Source: Paracentrotus lividus (taxonomy: Eukaryota > Echinodermata > Echinoidea > Camarodonta > Echinidae). From it: a DNA stretch of 64,000 nucleotides. The notes under the pieces are model-generated. The model had not been told where the DNA came from and did not search any database. It was given only the letters and a program-made list of their open reading frames with translations. Location of the stretch: NCBI GenBank assembly GCA_940671915.1, contig CALNVZ010002974.1, positions 16,177,459 through 16,241,458 of the forward strand. The letters run 5' to 3'. The first letter of the stretch is position 1, and every line of letters begins with the position of its first letter. Positions 14,646-37,672 of this stretch are shown here, one piece after another. The translations under genes and the position numbers were made by a program.

Positions 14646-15236
14646 TCTCTCTCTCTCTCTCTTTGTCACAGCTCTGTCTCTCTTTCTTTCACCCTTCCTG
14701 TTCACCCACCTTTCTCAGCTCATCTCCCCTCTTTTTAACTTATTCTGACAATACACAGGTTCGTGACATACAGGGTACAATATCATAACGACATGAAACA
14801 ATGTACAGTGTAAGAACCTGATTAAAAGAGGAAAAAAATGTAAGTTCAGAAAAAAAAAACTCGTACAGAAATTCTTTTAAATTTAGTCTTTAAGTTTGTA
14901 ATTCCTTAGTTGGTGAAACTAACACATTTCCTTTAACATTTATATACAAAATGTATAAATTTTCTATCAAATTTTCATTCATAAACGACAAAATCTTACC
15001 TGTTGTTCATCAAAAAGCTCTTGAATCTTCTGTCCACCCTCCCCCTGCTGATATCCTCCATCCCCACCATAGCCTGTCAGTGTATTCTCATTGTAGCTCT
15101 TAGCATGGCTTTCATCACTCAGTCCAAACCGACTCCAATCAATCTGTTTCTTGTCTGGTTTATCAGCTTGAGCTGAAGCAGGGCTAGGATCCTCTACTAG
15201 TTGAGCACCGTCTCCGGTATTGAAATCATCAGCCAT
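193..15236 (-). CDS. SLC12A8: SLC12A8-like cation-chloride cotransporter family member, first three coding exons (3' part beyond left edge)
   Basis: Three exons in phase on the minus strand: 15236-15000 (79 codons), 3525-3373 (51 codons), 384-193 (64 codons), each flanked by AG/GT. The joined product is 194 residues so far. It has a hydrophilic N-terminal tail ending IQELFDEQQ, then [20 protein letters not shown] and a first membrane segment ending [12 protein letters not shown] second hydrophobic segment ([20 protein letters not shown]) follows, then [14 protein letters not shown] and the start of another helix. The [20 protein letters not shown] stretch matches what I remember of vertebrate SLC12A8 almost word for word and separates it from other SLC12 members. 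SLC12A8 is a multi-pass membrane transporter; polyamine, amino-acid and nicotinamide mononucleotide transport have been proposed in mammals, and the substrate here is unknown. The ATG at 15236 is the first in frame. The rest of the transporter core lies left of the window. Confidence 0.88.
385..3372 (-). other. SLC12A8 intron 2
   Basis: AT-rich intron with no convincing exon. The only structure I see is a small inverted repeat at about 1949-1998 (TTAACCCTTTGACAACTGG against CCAGTCATTGAAGGGTTAA), a short hairpin of MITE type. Short frames here are not conserved-looking. Confidence 0.6.
1949..1998. repeat. Short hairpin repeat with TTAACCCTTTGA ends
   Basis: The two halves TTAACCCTTTGACAACTGG and CCAGTCATTGAAGGGTTAA are imperfect reverse complements separated by about 12 bases. 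It is probably a tiny non-autonomous element or solo end. No target duplication was assigned. Confidence 0.55.
3373..3525 (-). CDS. SLC12A8: SLC12A8 coding exon 2 (first transmembrane segment)
   Basis: 51 codons, acceptor ATCGTAG before 3525 and donor GTAAGT after 3373, phase 0 at both ends. It encodes [20 protein letters not shown] followed by a hydrophobic segment ending FLRTGWMV, the most diagnostic SLC12A8 block in the window. Confidence 0.93.
3616..5784. mobile_element. 2.17-kb non-autonomous TIR element with 6-bp target duplication
   Basis: The ends are inverted copies of CAGGCCTTCAAG (3616 inward; 5784 inward on the other strand). They are flanked by the same 6 bases, TATGTC, at 3610-3615 and 5785-5790. 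Both ends have subterminal clusters of AAAAGTAGGA in the same orientation (about 3637-3765 and 5680-5770). No transposase frame is visible inside, so it depended on proteins made elsewhere. A tRNA-derived SINE lies inside at about 4996-5075. A 6-bp duplication fits few superfamilies (IS3EU or Dada come to mind); that placement is a guess. Confidence 0.75.
4996..5075 (-). repeat. tRNA-derived SINE fragment
   Basis: Minus strand shows an A-box-like TGGCTCAGTGGATA and a B box GGTTCGATCCC followed by CGGCCGCGTTATACCAAAAG. The spacing is that of a degenerate tRNA head; it lacks the full cloverleaf, so it is not a functional tRNA gene. The region after the B box matches the SINE at 11015-11132 (both continue ATACCAAA then a run ending AAAAAATGG), so both belong to one family. 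Confidence 0.7.
5785..8758. other. SLC12A8 intron 1, unannotated AT-rich stretch
   Basis: No exon or element with clear ends. There is a short GA-rich microsatellite near 7365-7410 and a small tandem of CACAATATGCTT near 8247-8275. TACATGTA palindromes are frequent, including an alternating ACATGT run at about 8350-8372. Confidence 0.5.
8759..10200. mobile_element. 1.44-kb TIR element with internal direct duplication
   Basis: Left end TGGCCATGCGTTTTGAGTTG (continuing GGCCC) is matched at the right end, 10176-10200, by its reverse complement with one mismatch over 25 bases. Inside, about 8755-9110 and 9165-9510 are diverged direct copies sharing GACATCTGCTCCTCAAA, TCATGTAGGGCAA, GGAGGAGTCGG and GAGTTAAATCAAGT. 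No transposase frame is seen. Sequence near 10030-10200 resembles the inside of the mariner-type element at 56379-57361. Target duplication not resolved. Confidence 0.65.
11015..11132 (-). repeat. tRNA-derived SINE
   Basis: Minus strand: TAGCTCAATCAGTTAGAG (A-box region), a long variable part, then GAGTTCGAAACCCGGCC (B-box region) and ATACCAAAGAC with an A-rich continuation. It belongs to the same family as the copy at 4996-5075. The long spacer between boxes and poor cloverleaf rule out an active tRNA gene. Confidence 0.7.
11133..14999. other. SLC12A8 intron 1, 5'-proximal part
   Basis: No exon recognised. A more GC-rich island at about 12745-12905 interrupts AT-rich DNA; its frames on both strands look unlike any family I know. 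There is a compound TG then TC microsatellite at 14606-14663. The rest is unremarkable. Confidence 0.5.
14606..14663. repeat. Compound (TG)n(TC)n microsatellite
   Basis: An uninterrupted TG run of roughly 19 units passes directly into a TC run of about 9 units. Confidence 0.95.
15000..15236 (-). CDS. SLC12A8: SLC12A8 coding exon 1 (N-terminal cytoplasmic tail)
   Basis: 79 codons from ATG (15236) to CAG at 15000, followed by donor GTAAGA. The product is polar and low-complexity, with a [14 protein letters not shown] stretch and the family-like ending IQELFDEQQ, which corresponds to the VQELFHEAAQQ region of human SLC12A8 as I recall it. It ends in phase 0. A possible 5'UTR splice acceptor (CTGTAG) lies about 40 bases upstream, but I cannot place the transcription start. 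Confidence 0.85.
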
Positions 15237-15974
15237 GGTCGTCGTGTGGGTGAGATTACAAAAGGAAACCTACAGCTCTGGATATGCTATATAGAAATAA
15301 AGACAAAAGATAACATCAGAATATCATTAAATGACTCTCCTTCTTTCTCGTCTTTTATGTATTTCACTACATGTATGTACAGTGTATTTCTAATGTTTTT
15401 GTCTTTTAATCATATTTCAAAACGTTTCATTGTTTTAAAAATTTTGTTTTCATTGTTTAAATTACATGTTATGTTTAAGTTATTTTATAATTCTATTCTA
15501 TTCAGGTGCAAACATGTATCTGTAAAAGACTTTGGTGATCAAGTTATTCCACAACTCTCTGTTTTTAGCTTTCTCCGTTAGTTCTGACCGTCTATCTCCT
15601 ACTCCTCTTCCGTCAAGCCATTTATTCAAACTGTCCATTAATGTTACTCTTCTCCTTCCTCTATTCCGTTTCCCCTTGATCTAAACCTCCCTTACATATT
15701 ATTAGGAGTCCCAAAAATTTCCACTGTCTAATTCTTACGTCACAAAGCACTTTCTAATTTACTTGAGCTTTTCTCGAAACTTCCTCATTGCTTACTCAAT
15801 CCAACCATTTGATTTTCAAAACCTGTTTGAGAAGCCACATTATTACCTTAAAGAAATACAATAAGTGCATTCATAATTGAAATAGCGTCTATTCAGAGAC
15901 AACTGGCATCTACAGAAGCAGAGATATTTCCCTAATATCGTTTTATAAGTTCCATGTGATGCCCACAGATCAGG
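15237..15974. other. Upstream flank of SLC12A8
   Basis: This must hold the 5'UTR and promoter of SLC12A8, but I see no TATA box or initiator I would defend. AT-rich, no coding frame. Confidence 0.4.
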
Positions 15975-16062
15975 GGGGTGTTTCATCAAGTTTAAAATCG
16001 ATTTAAAATCAATTTTAAGGCCTTAAAATTTATTTTAGATTCGAGATTGATGAAACATCCCC
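15975..16062. mobile_element. 88-bp hairpin MITE with GTTTCATCAA ends
   Basis: Left end GGGGTGTTTCATCAAG and right end ATTGATGAAACATCCCC are reverse complements. The middle is also self-complementary around AAGGCCTT. It is similar in ends, though not in body, to the GCATTTCATCAAA MITEs at 32875-33184. Confidence 0.75.
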
Positions 16063-16067
16063 GATGC

Positions 16068-17035
16068 ACAGCTCACAATTAAATGTAGCGATCTTTTTAT
16101 GGCCTGAAATACTTAGCTTCTGTCAAGGAGGTTTGCTCTGATTGGCTAATTGCACGAAGCTCATCACTCAATTCATGATTATTCAACACATATGTGCATT
16201 GAACTTTGACGGAAACTGGGTCTGGGAGCCGGGCTTAGCCCGAATACTCGGGTCTTCATGTACATGTAGCTCTTTCTTCTTCTTTTTACATCTAACTCCT
16301 TCAGGTTTGAAGATTCTTCCAAACGCATCATACGCTAGTCATATAAGCTGTCAAATCATTACCAAAAATGGGGACCATATAAATACAGCAAGCAAAACAG
16401 CAAGATTCGCCTTCACAAAATACATGCCGCACAAGAATTCTTACATTGTAACTCCATATGCAAGCACGCTCGAACAACCTGGTTTGCATACCAAAGACAC
16501 TACTATTGTGCGTACATGTATGAACAAGCTCTACTTGCATATGGACTGGCCTGTGAAGTGATACTCATGACAAAATTGAGACTTGTCACTTTACTTTTTG
16601 GTAATTCCTCGTTTTCGCCACGTCTTACTTTTCTATGGTGGATTGCACCATTTTATCCATTGAAGTTCATATCACTATAGTTTAATACTAAAACGTGTTT
16701 TAACAGCAGCCAAGCGAGATGTATTTTGTGAAGGCAAGTCTTGCTGTTTTGCTTGCTATATATTGGTCTCTATTTTGGCAATGATTGACAGCTTATATGA
16801 TTGATGATAAGCAAATGATGCATTTGGAACGTGAAGATCAAGACAGACTGTTCACGCTAAGCCCCATCCCCAGGCCCAGCTATTGTTTCCTTCAAAGTTT
16901 GACACAGATGTGGGTAGAATAAACATGAACTGAGTGGTGAGCTTCCCAAGATTAGCCAATCACAGCAATTACCTCCTAGATCACTACCCCAGAATTTGGG
17001 GCCGTAAAAAGATTGCTATGTTTTATTGTGTGCCG
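16068..17035. repeat. Fold-back element with long inverted arms (about 16068-16440 and 16725-17035)
   Basis: The outer ends read CACAATTAAATGTAGCGATC at left, and the reverse complement of CACAATAAAACATAGCAATC at right. The arms also share GATTGGCTAAT, AGCTGTCAATCAT, CAGCAAGCAAAACAGCAAGA and ACAAAATACAT as inverted pairs. Frames in this region, such as 16142-16561, are repeat shadows. The central part (about 16480-16560) is itself an inverted match to 19420-19512, so several fold-back units are nested here. Confidence 0.7.
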
Positions 17036-17155
17036 TTTGGCTGCCATTAAAACACTTTTATAGTGATATCGATATGAACTTCATTGGATCGAATGCTGCA
17101 ATTCTTCATTTGGAAATAAGACATAGCGAAAATGGGCAATTACATACTTCCGAGC
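16590..17155. repeat. Second, overlapping inverted pair (about 16590-16720 with 17037-17155)
   Basis: TGAAGTTCATATCACTATAG near 16663 is the inverse of CTATAGTGATATCGATATGA near 17061. The flanking ACGTGTTTTAACAGCAGCCA is matched by TGGCTGCCATTAAAACACTT. The pair overlaps the right arm of the previous fold-back, which suggests insertion of one hairpin element in another or a rearranged copy. Confidence 0.6.
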
Positions 17156-17350
17156 GTGCATTAGCAGTAAATGCAGTGCACCACGAGATAGCTTTAGAAC
17201 GGGGTTGCGCTGCAACGAGCCGCAGGCGAGTGATGCAGCGTGCCCCATTCTGAAGCTATCGAGCGATCACAGCAATTACGTTTCATCGCAAAATACAGGG
17301 AAGTGCTCACTATCGCTTTTATAAAATTGCGACAGTTTGCTAGCTTTAGA

Positions 17351-19068
17351 CAGGGCCGTCGCGCAGGGGGGTGCGGAGGGTGCGAACGCACCCCCTTCAG
17401 AAAAAAAAAAAAAAAAAAAAAAAAAAATGCAAAGAGAAGAAGAAAGAGAAAAAAAAACAGGGATGCGAAGAGGAGCAAATATATATATATGGTCGTCGCC
17501 AGGGGAGGTGCGGTGGTGTGGGGGGGGGGTATTAATCAGTCCCGCTTGTTTCGAACACCGGCACCTATCAAGACTAACCGCGCCACTAATTCGAAATGTG
17601 ATAGAGTATTAAAAGTTGTAGTATTTTGCTCTCCCGCTCCTTCTTTGGACATCATTTCCCTGCAGCAGCCGACCCATATCTCCCAAATTACGTAATTTTG
17701 TTTTCGCTTCGCGCTCGAAACTTTTTTTTTTCTCTAAGGATTAGGCCTACATCTTCTTTTAAGATAGAGTTACAAATGAATTTGATAACTCCTAAATGCC
17801 TAAAGAAATGGCATTATTTTTATTTTTTCCAAGCGCGCTCTCCTATGGTTGTCTAATTCTATTACAAAAAATTATCGTCAATTTTAGGAGATGCTTTAGT
17901 CAGTTGCAAAAAAAGTTTTAACTGCCCTGCATTCAGGTCATTATAACAAAAAATGTTGGGCATGCATGTATGCTATAAACTTTAAAAATAAAACAAACAA
18001 AAGCCAATGATTAATACTTCCGTTTTCAGTTCTCGATCTACATACGATTTTCCGCTCGCGCATCGCGCTCGTATGTTTACAAAAATTATCATCATATTCA
18101 GAAAGGGATCACAAACATTAAATTTATAGACTATTAATGTGATTTTCATTCTCGCTTGGCGCTCGCATTTTGTCAAAGGGCGGTGGTTATCAGCTCCTAA
18201 AGGAATTTAAAAAGAACTAAGGGGCAAAATATGTGTGAAATACAATGCCTTCATGTTGTTATATGGCAAATTTGCGGCTCGCGCTTCGCGCTCGCAACCA
18301 AAAAAATAAGACAATAATAAACAAAATATTCTTTCTTCAATATTATTTGAAAGCTTTTGCCCTGCTACGTGCATGCTTAAAAAAGGAATTATCATTTCCC
18401 GAAAGGGACAACAATCATTTATATTGAACATTCTTAAATAAGATTTAATTTCGCTCGCGCTTCGCTCGCGCTTCGCTTTCGCATTTTGTTAAAGGGCGGT
18501 GATTATCAGCTCGTGGGGGAATTTTTAAAAAGGTCATTATAAGGCAAAATTTCCAGCTCGTGCTTCGCGCTCGCAAGCCAAATAGAAGACAAAGATCAAA
18601 CATAATACTCTGACTTCATCACGTTCGATCAAAAAGGATATACAGACATTTATTGAGACCATTATAAACAGACCTGTTAATTAAGAAGTATGGCGCACAG
18701 TGTAAAATACAATGCCTTCATGTGGTTATAAGGCAAAATTTTCGGCTTGCGCTTCGCGCTCGCAAACAAAGCACAAAACAATGGTTAAACGTCATTCTTT
18801 TTCTTCAGTCGATATACAGAAAGCTTTCCTCTCGGGCTTCGCGCTCACATGTTTAGGCCTACATAAAAGGAATTATCTTCTTTCTTTTTTTCATTGCGAA
18901 AAAAAAAATTTCTCTGGTGTATAGGAGGTGCCGTGAGACACCCCCTCCTATACCACCCCCCCCCCTGCTCGCTCGCTAGGCTCACGCGGGCCTGGTCGCT
19001 TCGCCCCCTAAAAATGGATATTGACTCCGAAACGCACCTCCCCTAGTAAAAAGCTGGTGACGGCCCTG
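17351..19068. mobile_element. 1.72-kb TIR element carrying the GCTCGCGCTTCGCGCTCGC word
   Basis: The ends CAGGGCCGTC and GACGGCCCTG are inverted and are flanked by TAGA on both sides (17347-17350 and 19069-19072), a likely 4-bp target duplication. Just inside are G-rich tracts and a run of A. The body has about eight copies of a palindromic word close to CTCGCGCTTCGCGCTCGCA (near 17703, 18046, 18152, 18275, 18450, 18556, 18743, 18830), spaced roughly 100-200 bases apart. No transposase frame. A 4-bp duplication is compatible with Academ or Sola among others, but I cannot assign it. Confidence 0.72.
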
Positions 19069-19419
19069 TAGACGATAGGCCAAAAGGTCTACAAAGTAGA
19101 TCTTGAACTACTTACCAAAAATTCCAAGGGATTATACCTTAAAAGTTAAAATTTTTGGTAAGTAGGTCGAGATCTACATCATGGCCATCCACCAAGAAAA
19201 TATTGGCCCCCGCCCCAAAGTGTGTTATCATTTTTTAAAATAAGTTTTATGCACGCAGAGCCTTTAAAAAAGAAAATACAGCGGAAATCACACATGACGA
19301 GTTAGATCTACTTTTGACCAACGAACTACAATGCATAAAATCACAGAGCAAGTCGAGTCTCAACATTACAACAAAGACAACATCAACAAGACAACATGCT
19401 CAATTTTGTCGCTTGTATT

Positions 19420-19512
19420 AGTATTTATACTTCACAGGCTCCGCCCGTATGCAAATAGAGCTTGTTCGTACACACAATAGTAGAGTTTTTGGTATGCAAA
19501 CGAGGTTGCCCG
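19420..19512. repeat. Inverted partner of 16480-16560
   Basis: ACTTCACAGGC, then GCAAATAGAGCTTGTTCGTA and CACAATAGTAGAGTTTTTGG, match the reverse complement of the 16480-16560 region with scattered differences. It flanks the large fold-back that starts at about 19572. Confidence 0.65.
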
Positions 19513-19571
19513 AGTGCAAGTACTAGGTGCTAGCTCTTTCTGGATTAGAAAATTATTGAATATTATTATTC

Positions 19572-21608
19572 ACGTATGCGCTCGCCTCTCGTTATACACG
19601 CACTTTGCAACATTAAGATGGGCGCTGACATTTTGCGCACTAAATTTCACATTTTCCGAACGTGAAAGTTCTTTCTCTCTTCTCATCTCATGCATATTCA
19701 TCACTCACTGAGCAACACTGTCGAATCAAATATCGACGTTTCCGATTGTACCTCTAGATTCAGTTAGCCAAGCTCGTTCCAAAAATATATTATTTGTCCT
19801 GATTTTTTTAAATAAAAGTATTCGCAAATCGCTTTAAAATGACCTTGTTTCACATATTATCAGACCGAAAATAAGCTTTTTTTGTTTGCCATGGTAAAAT
19901 TATTTGAATTTTTATGGTACCCCCAACCCACTTATATTGTCCTTATTATCATTTGATCTTCAAATTGTTCATTTGGTTCTGCAAGTCTTATTGGCAGAAT
20001 TTTTTTCTATTTTCACTCAAAGTTCATGGAGTTTGACACGATTTTAGTATTTTTGCAAAAATTTTGCTGACATCGATCCGAAAATTTGGCTGAAATATTC
20101 CCCATGGAGCTCAGTCACGTTATGTTTGATTATTTGTCATTCATTGGGTAATTATCGACTGTTAAGATAATATTATTAATAGATTTTTAACTTGGCGATT
20201 GATTTTGAAGAGTTTGTAATCATAGTAAAAGCAGAGTCTACAATTTATACGAGACTCGACTGTGGCCGTGTACCCCGCCCATCGGCTTACCGTCTCTGCC
20301 CCACCCTGTTGCGCGTGTAGTGTTTCGTGCTGCTTTCCGCCTAAAGTCATAAAAACACCGTCAACGTCATTTTCAAATCAATCCTAAAATTCATTTAAAT
20401 TCATGGTGATTTACTGTTACAAATTTCTGTCTCTTAATATACATTTGTTTTATTTATATGATGTTTCTGATCTGATATTCAGCGATTTTTGATAAATAAG
20501 AAATTTTGGAGTAAGTTGTATGACGGTGACCTTGACGATTGCTTGTCCGTGTATTATGTATGGAGCAAAACGTGAGTTGGCAAAAGTAAATTTATAACAA
20601 ATTCCTTATTCATCAAAGTCATGGAAAAAAAAATCAAAATGTTTTAAAAATTAAAATCCCCATATATTTAGGAGACGGAATATGTAACAGTAAAGTCGCC
20701 ATGAATTTAAATGAATTTTTAGGATTGATTTGAAAATGACGTTGACCGGTGTTTTTATGACTTCTAGGCGGAAAGCAGCATGAAACACTACACGCGCAAC
20801 AGGGTGGGGCAGAGACGGTAGTCCCGATGGGCGCGGTACACGCACAGTCGAGTCTCGTATAAAATTGTAGACTGCTGCTTTTTACTATTGATTACAAACT
20901 CTTCAAAATCAATCGCAACCAGTTAAATCTATTAATAATATTATCCAAACAGTCGATAATTACCAATGAATGACAAATAATCAAACATAACGTGACTGAG
21001 CTCCGTGGGGAATAATTTCAGCCCAAATTTTCGGATCGATGTCAGCAAATTTTTGCAAATTACTTAAAATCGTGTCAAACTCCATGAACTTTGAGTGAAA
21101 TAGAAAAAATTCTGCCCAATAAGACTTGCAGAACCAAATGAACAATTTGAAGATCAAATGATATAAGACAATATAAGTGGTTGGGAGGGTACCATAAAAT
21201 TTCAAGTAATTTTACCATGGCAACAAAACTAAAAGCTATTTTCGGTCTTGATAATATGTGAAACAGGTCATTTTTAAAGCGATTTGCGAATACTTTTATT
21301 TAAAAAAATCAGGACAAATAATATATTTTTGGAACGAGCTTGGCTAACTGAATCTAGAGGTACAATCGGAAACATCGATATCTGATTCGACAGTAGTCCT
21401 TTGTCAGGACTGTTATGTGTTTTTTTGGGGTTTTTTTTCCTACCCCTACCACACAATCGACCTCTACGCCCGAAATAGAAACAACCCCTCGAATTATGAA
21501 TATGCATGAGATGAGAAGAGAGAAAGAACGTTTTCACGTTCGGAAATGTGAAATTTAGTGCGCAAAATGTCAGCGCCCAACTAATGCAACGCGCGAGCAT
21601 ACGTGTAT
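19572..21608. repeat. 2-kb fold-back: arms about 19572-20450 and 20663-21608
   Basis: The arms are long, well-kept reverse complements. Examples are GGGCGCTGACATTTTGCGCA with its inverse near 21570, GGTACCCCCAACCC/GGGAGGGTACC, and CAATCCTAAAATTCATTTAA with its inverse near 20715. The spacer is about 210 bases. The right arm carries roughly 90 extra bases near 21398-21488 that the left arm lacks. If single-stranded, the unit would form a hairpin of about 900 base pairs. No coding frame. It lies between the SLC12A8 and STT3A promoters. Confidence 0.85.
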
Positions 21609-24328
21609 TGTGCATCTGATGAGTGATGATGGAGAGCGAGCACCACATCCGCCAAGATGCGGCTAACCGGCTGCCACTGCACTGCAGCTGCAGTTATCCC
21701 TGGCTACGCGATCGCGAAGAAAACAAAAGTCCAAGCAGCTTGACTCTCTTAATTTACGGAAAGGAAAAGAAATAAATCCCTTAATTACCTGGAAAATATG
21801 TGCAGCTGGTACTTATCATCCTTTCAAAAAATAAACCTCACTTTATGGATTATTTTCCTCCCTAGAATCTAGACCATTTTCTTCCACTTTTGCACTGCTG
21901 ACCGACGACGACTCATGAACTCAACTTCTAAAAAGCAGTGCAGCAGAATTATTAACATTATACATTAAGCTCTATGGGTTTTGCAGCAACTGTGAGATTA
22001 TACTGATTATAGATATATTTTAATCTTTAAAATATATTTAAAGAAATTTTTGAACAGCATAAAATTATTTCTTGTACAAAAAGCTATAATAATGTAAGAT
22101 GTGATGTCAAAATGTGAATGATTTAATTATATATTTTCATAAAATTTACAAATTTTGACTAGAAGAGGGTCCTACTCAATAAAAAGGGACATCGCAAACT
22201 TGGGTGCTTAAAATCAAGAAAATTCTTCTTTTTCATGTGATTTGTTTATTTTGAATTTACTTTCATATGAATTAAAATAGCATATTTAATTGAAGATATA
22301 ACCAAGATATTATCAAATATTTATTTGATCCATAGTATATTTGATAATTTTCACCGAACCATATATTTTACCCCTTTTAAAATGGTTCCTTCTACATTAC
22401 TAAAAAATCGGCAACACATAAATTTGGCCTTTCCGAGATCACCTTTGCACATTGGTAAGTTACAGGCTGAGAAAGTACAATTAAATTTTACATTCCTAAT
22501 AAGTGACAGTAATTTAGATTTTAATAGCTGGTGGAACTAGTTAAAGGCAAAATCAGGCATTTATCTTTCTATGTTTCGAGGTATGAATGTACTGTTGTCT
22601 GCTTTAGAAATGAGGAATTAGACAGAGTTTCAAACTTTTCGTTCATTTGTTTTTCGCCACGTAGGCAGGCGGGTGGGCTCGGCTAGTGTTTTGCATGGAG
22701 CTCAATTGGCCTGCCCTGGCCTGGCTGGGTACGTGTCGCGATGTCGTCGAGGACCGGGCAATGAATTATCCTTGCTTGTCAACTGGACTTAGTATGATAC
22801 TATTATTGATATGTAATCCTAATATCGATCTTCATGCATGTTGGTCTTCTGCTACTTTGTTTTTAATTTCTTGATTTTGTTAAGAAAATGCAAAAACAAG
22901 CAGTGTCGACAGAGTTTCGAAAATTTAATTTCATCACGGAGTTGGACTCTACGATGAGGCTGCCTTTCAGTTTCAAGAAACAGTCCTAACATTCAATTGA
23001 ATTTGAAACATACCAGTAAATTTTTATTGTTTCTTTTACTAAGGATGGTTGTGTGAACCATCAACTGATCAAGAATCATCAAATTTGAAGGAAGCAGGCA
23101 ATCTCAAAGAAGAAGAAGAAACACTGCCCGAGTCTTGTGTTAATTTCCCAACATTCAACAATTTTTTTTTTAATTTGAAAGTTGTGTAATAGAGCCAATT
23201 TTGTTTGATTTATTCTTATAATGATTAAATGAAACCAATTGTTTTTTATCCAAAGAAAAAACAGATAGAGTTGAGTATATAACAGGTCAATGTTGCTGTA
23301 ATTAATTAGGTAGATTCTAGATCTAACTTAGGTCTACTCCCACATAAAAATTAAAAATGCCTGAACAGTCTCAAATTACCCCAGAAAATTATTTTGAACA
23401 TCCCACTTCTAACATAAAATAATTTTTAACTTGTTTGGAAAAACAAAACTTGTGAAAAAGGGGGCAGAACTGGTATAAATAATACACTCAAATTTGTGTA
23501 GAACTTCTGATCCCAATTTACTAATTTCTGTTTGTGGCAATGTGAGATTAATCAATATTTTTACATTTATGGTAGTTGACCTTATTATGTCCCAATCTTT
23601 TAGTGCAAACGTGTTCCTCTTTGAAAAGAAAAGCTTGAAAAGGTAATATTTACAGTAGATCTATTGTTCTGCATTGCATTGAGCTCAGTGCAAAGGGTGG
23701 TAAGTTATGCATTGAAATTTGTGAGGCATGCATGTGGGACTGCAATCTCTAAATGGGGGTACCTATCATTTTCATCTCTTAAAGAATCTTGTCTGAGCTC
23801 TTAAAAAAATTACAAGCCAATTTCTTCAAATATTTTGGGCTCGTAACATAACATCAGCTGGAGTAGCCTACTTTTCATTCTACACCCCCACCCCATATCA
23901 GGAAGTCAAATGTTGAACTGGAGAACAGTTCATGATTTTTATTCAAAGACCTAAGTGGTGAACAAAGTTCAATGTACAAAAAAAAAGTCATCCCCATATT
24001 CAGTTTGCAACAATACTCAGAGGACTAGCAAGGAAAAATACTTGGGGCATAGCACATAGTCTATTGAGTGTTGGAAAAGTCCTAGAGTCAAAATGTCCAG
24101 ATATGAAAATTATTCAAATCCTACTAGCTACTTGCATTGATCATGATGGATCTAAATCCAATATTGATTTTGTTATTCATTGTTTAATTGGTGTTTCTGG
24201 CGTGTGCTATTCAATTTTGATTGTTTATACCAATTTTAAATATTAACTGATTGCCTTTGTAGTGATCTCCCATGCTGAATAGTGTGAATGCTTTCATTCA
24301 TGGAAAATCATGCTTCTTTTTCTTTCAG
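21609..24328. other. STT3A upstream region
   Basis: The first coding exon of STT3A begins at a splice acceptor (24327-24328), so at least one non-coding 5' exon and the promoter must lie upstream, probably here. More GC-rich patches at about 21640-21720 and 22640-22760 are candidates. I cannot identify the exon or a core promoter motif. Confidence 0.4.
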
Positions 24329-24372
24329 ATTTTGGAATTCCAATCAGACGGCCCAGCACCATACCTGTCATC

Positions 24373-37672
<13,300 letters not shown>

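Noticed and set aside
16142..16561. 139-codon frame
   Set aside because: Lies wholly in fold-back arms that recur inverted nearby; repeat shadow.
17240..17695. 151-codon frame over the left end of the CAGGGCCGTC element
   Set aside because: Driven by a poly(A) run giving poly-Lys and by G-rich subterminal repeats.
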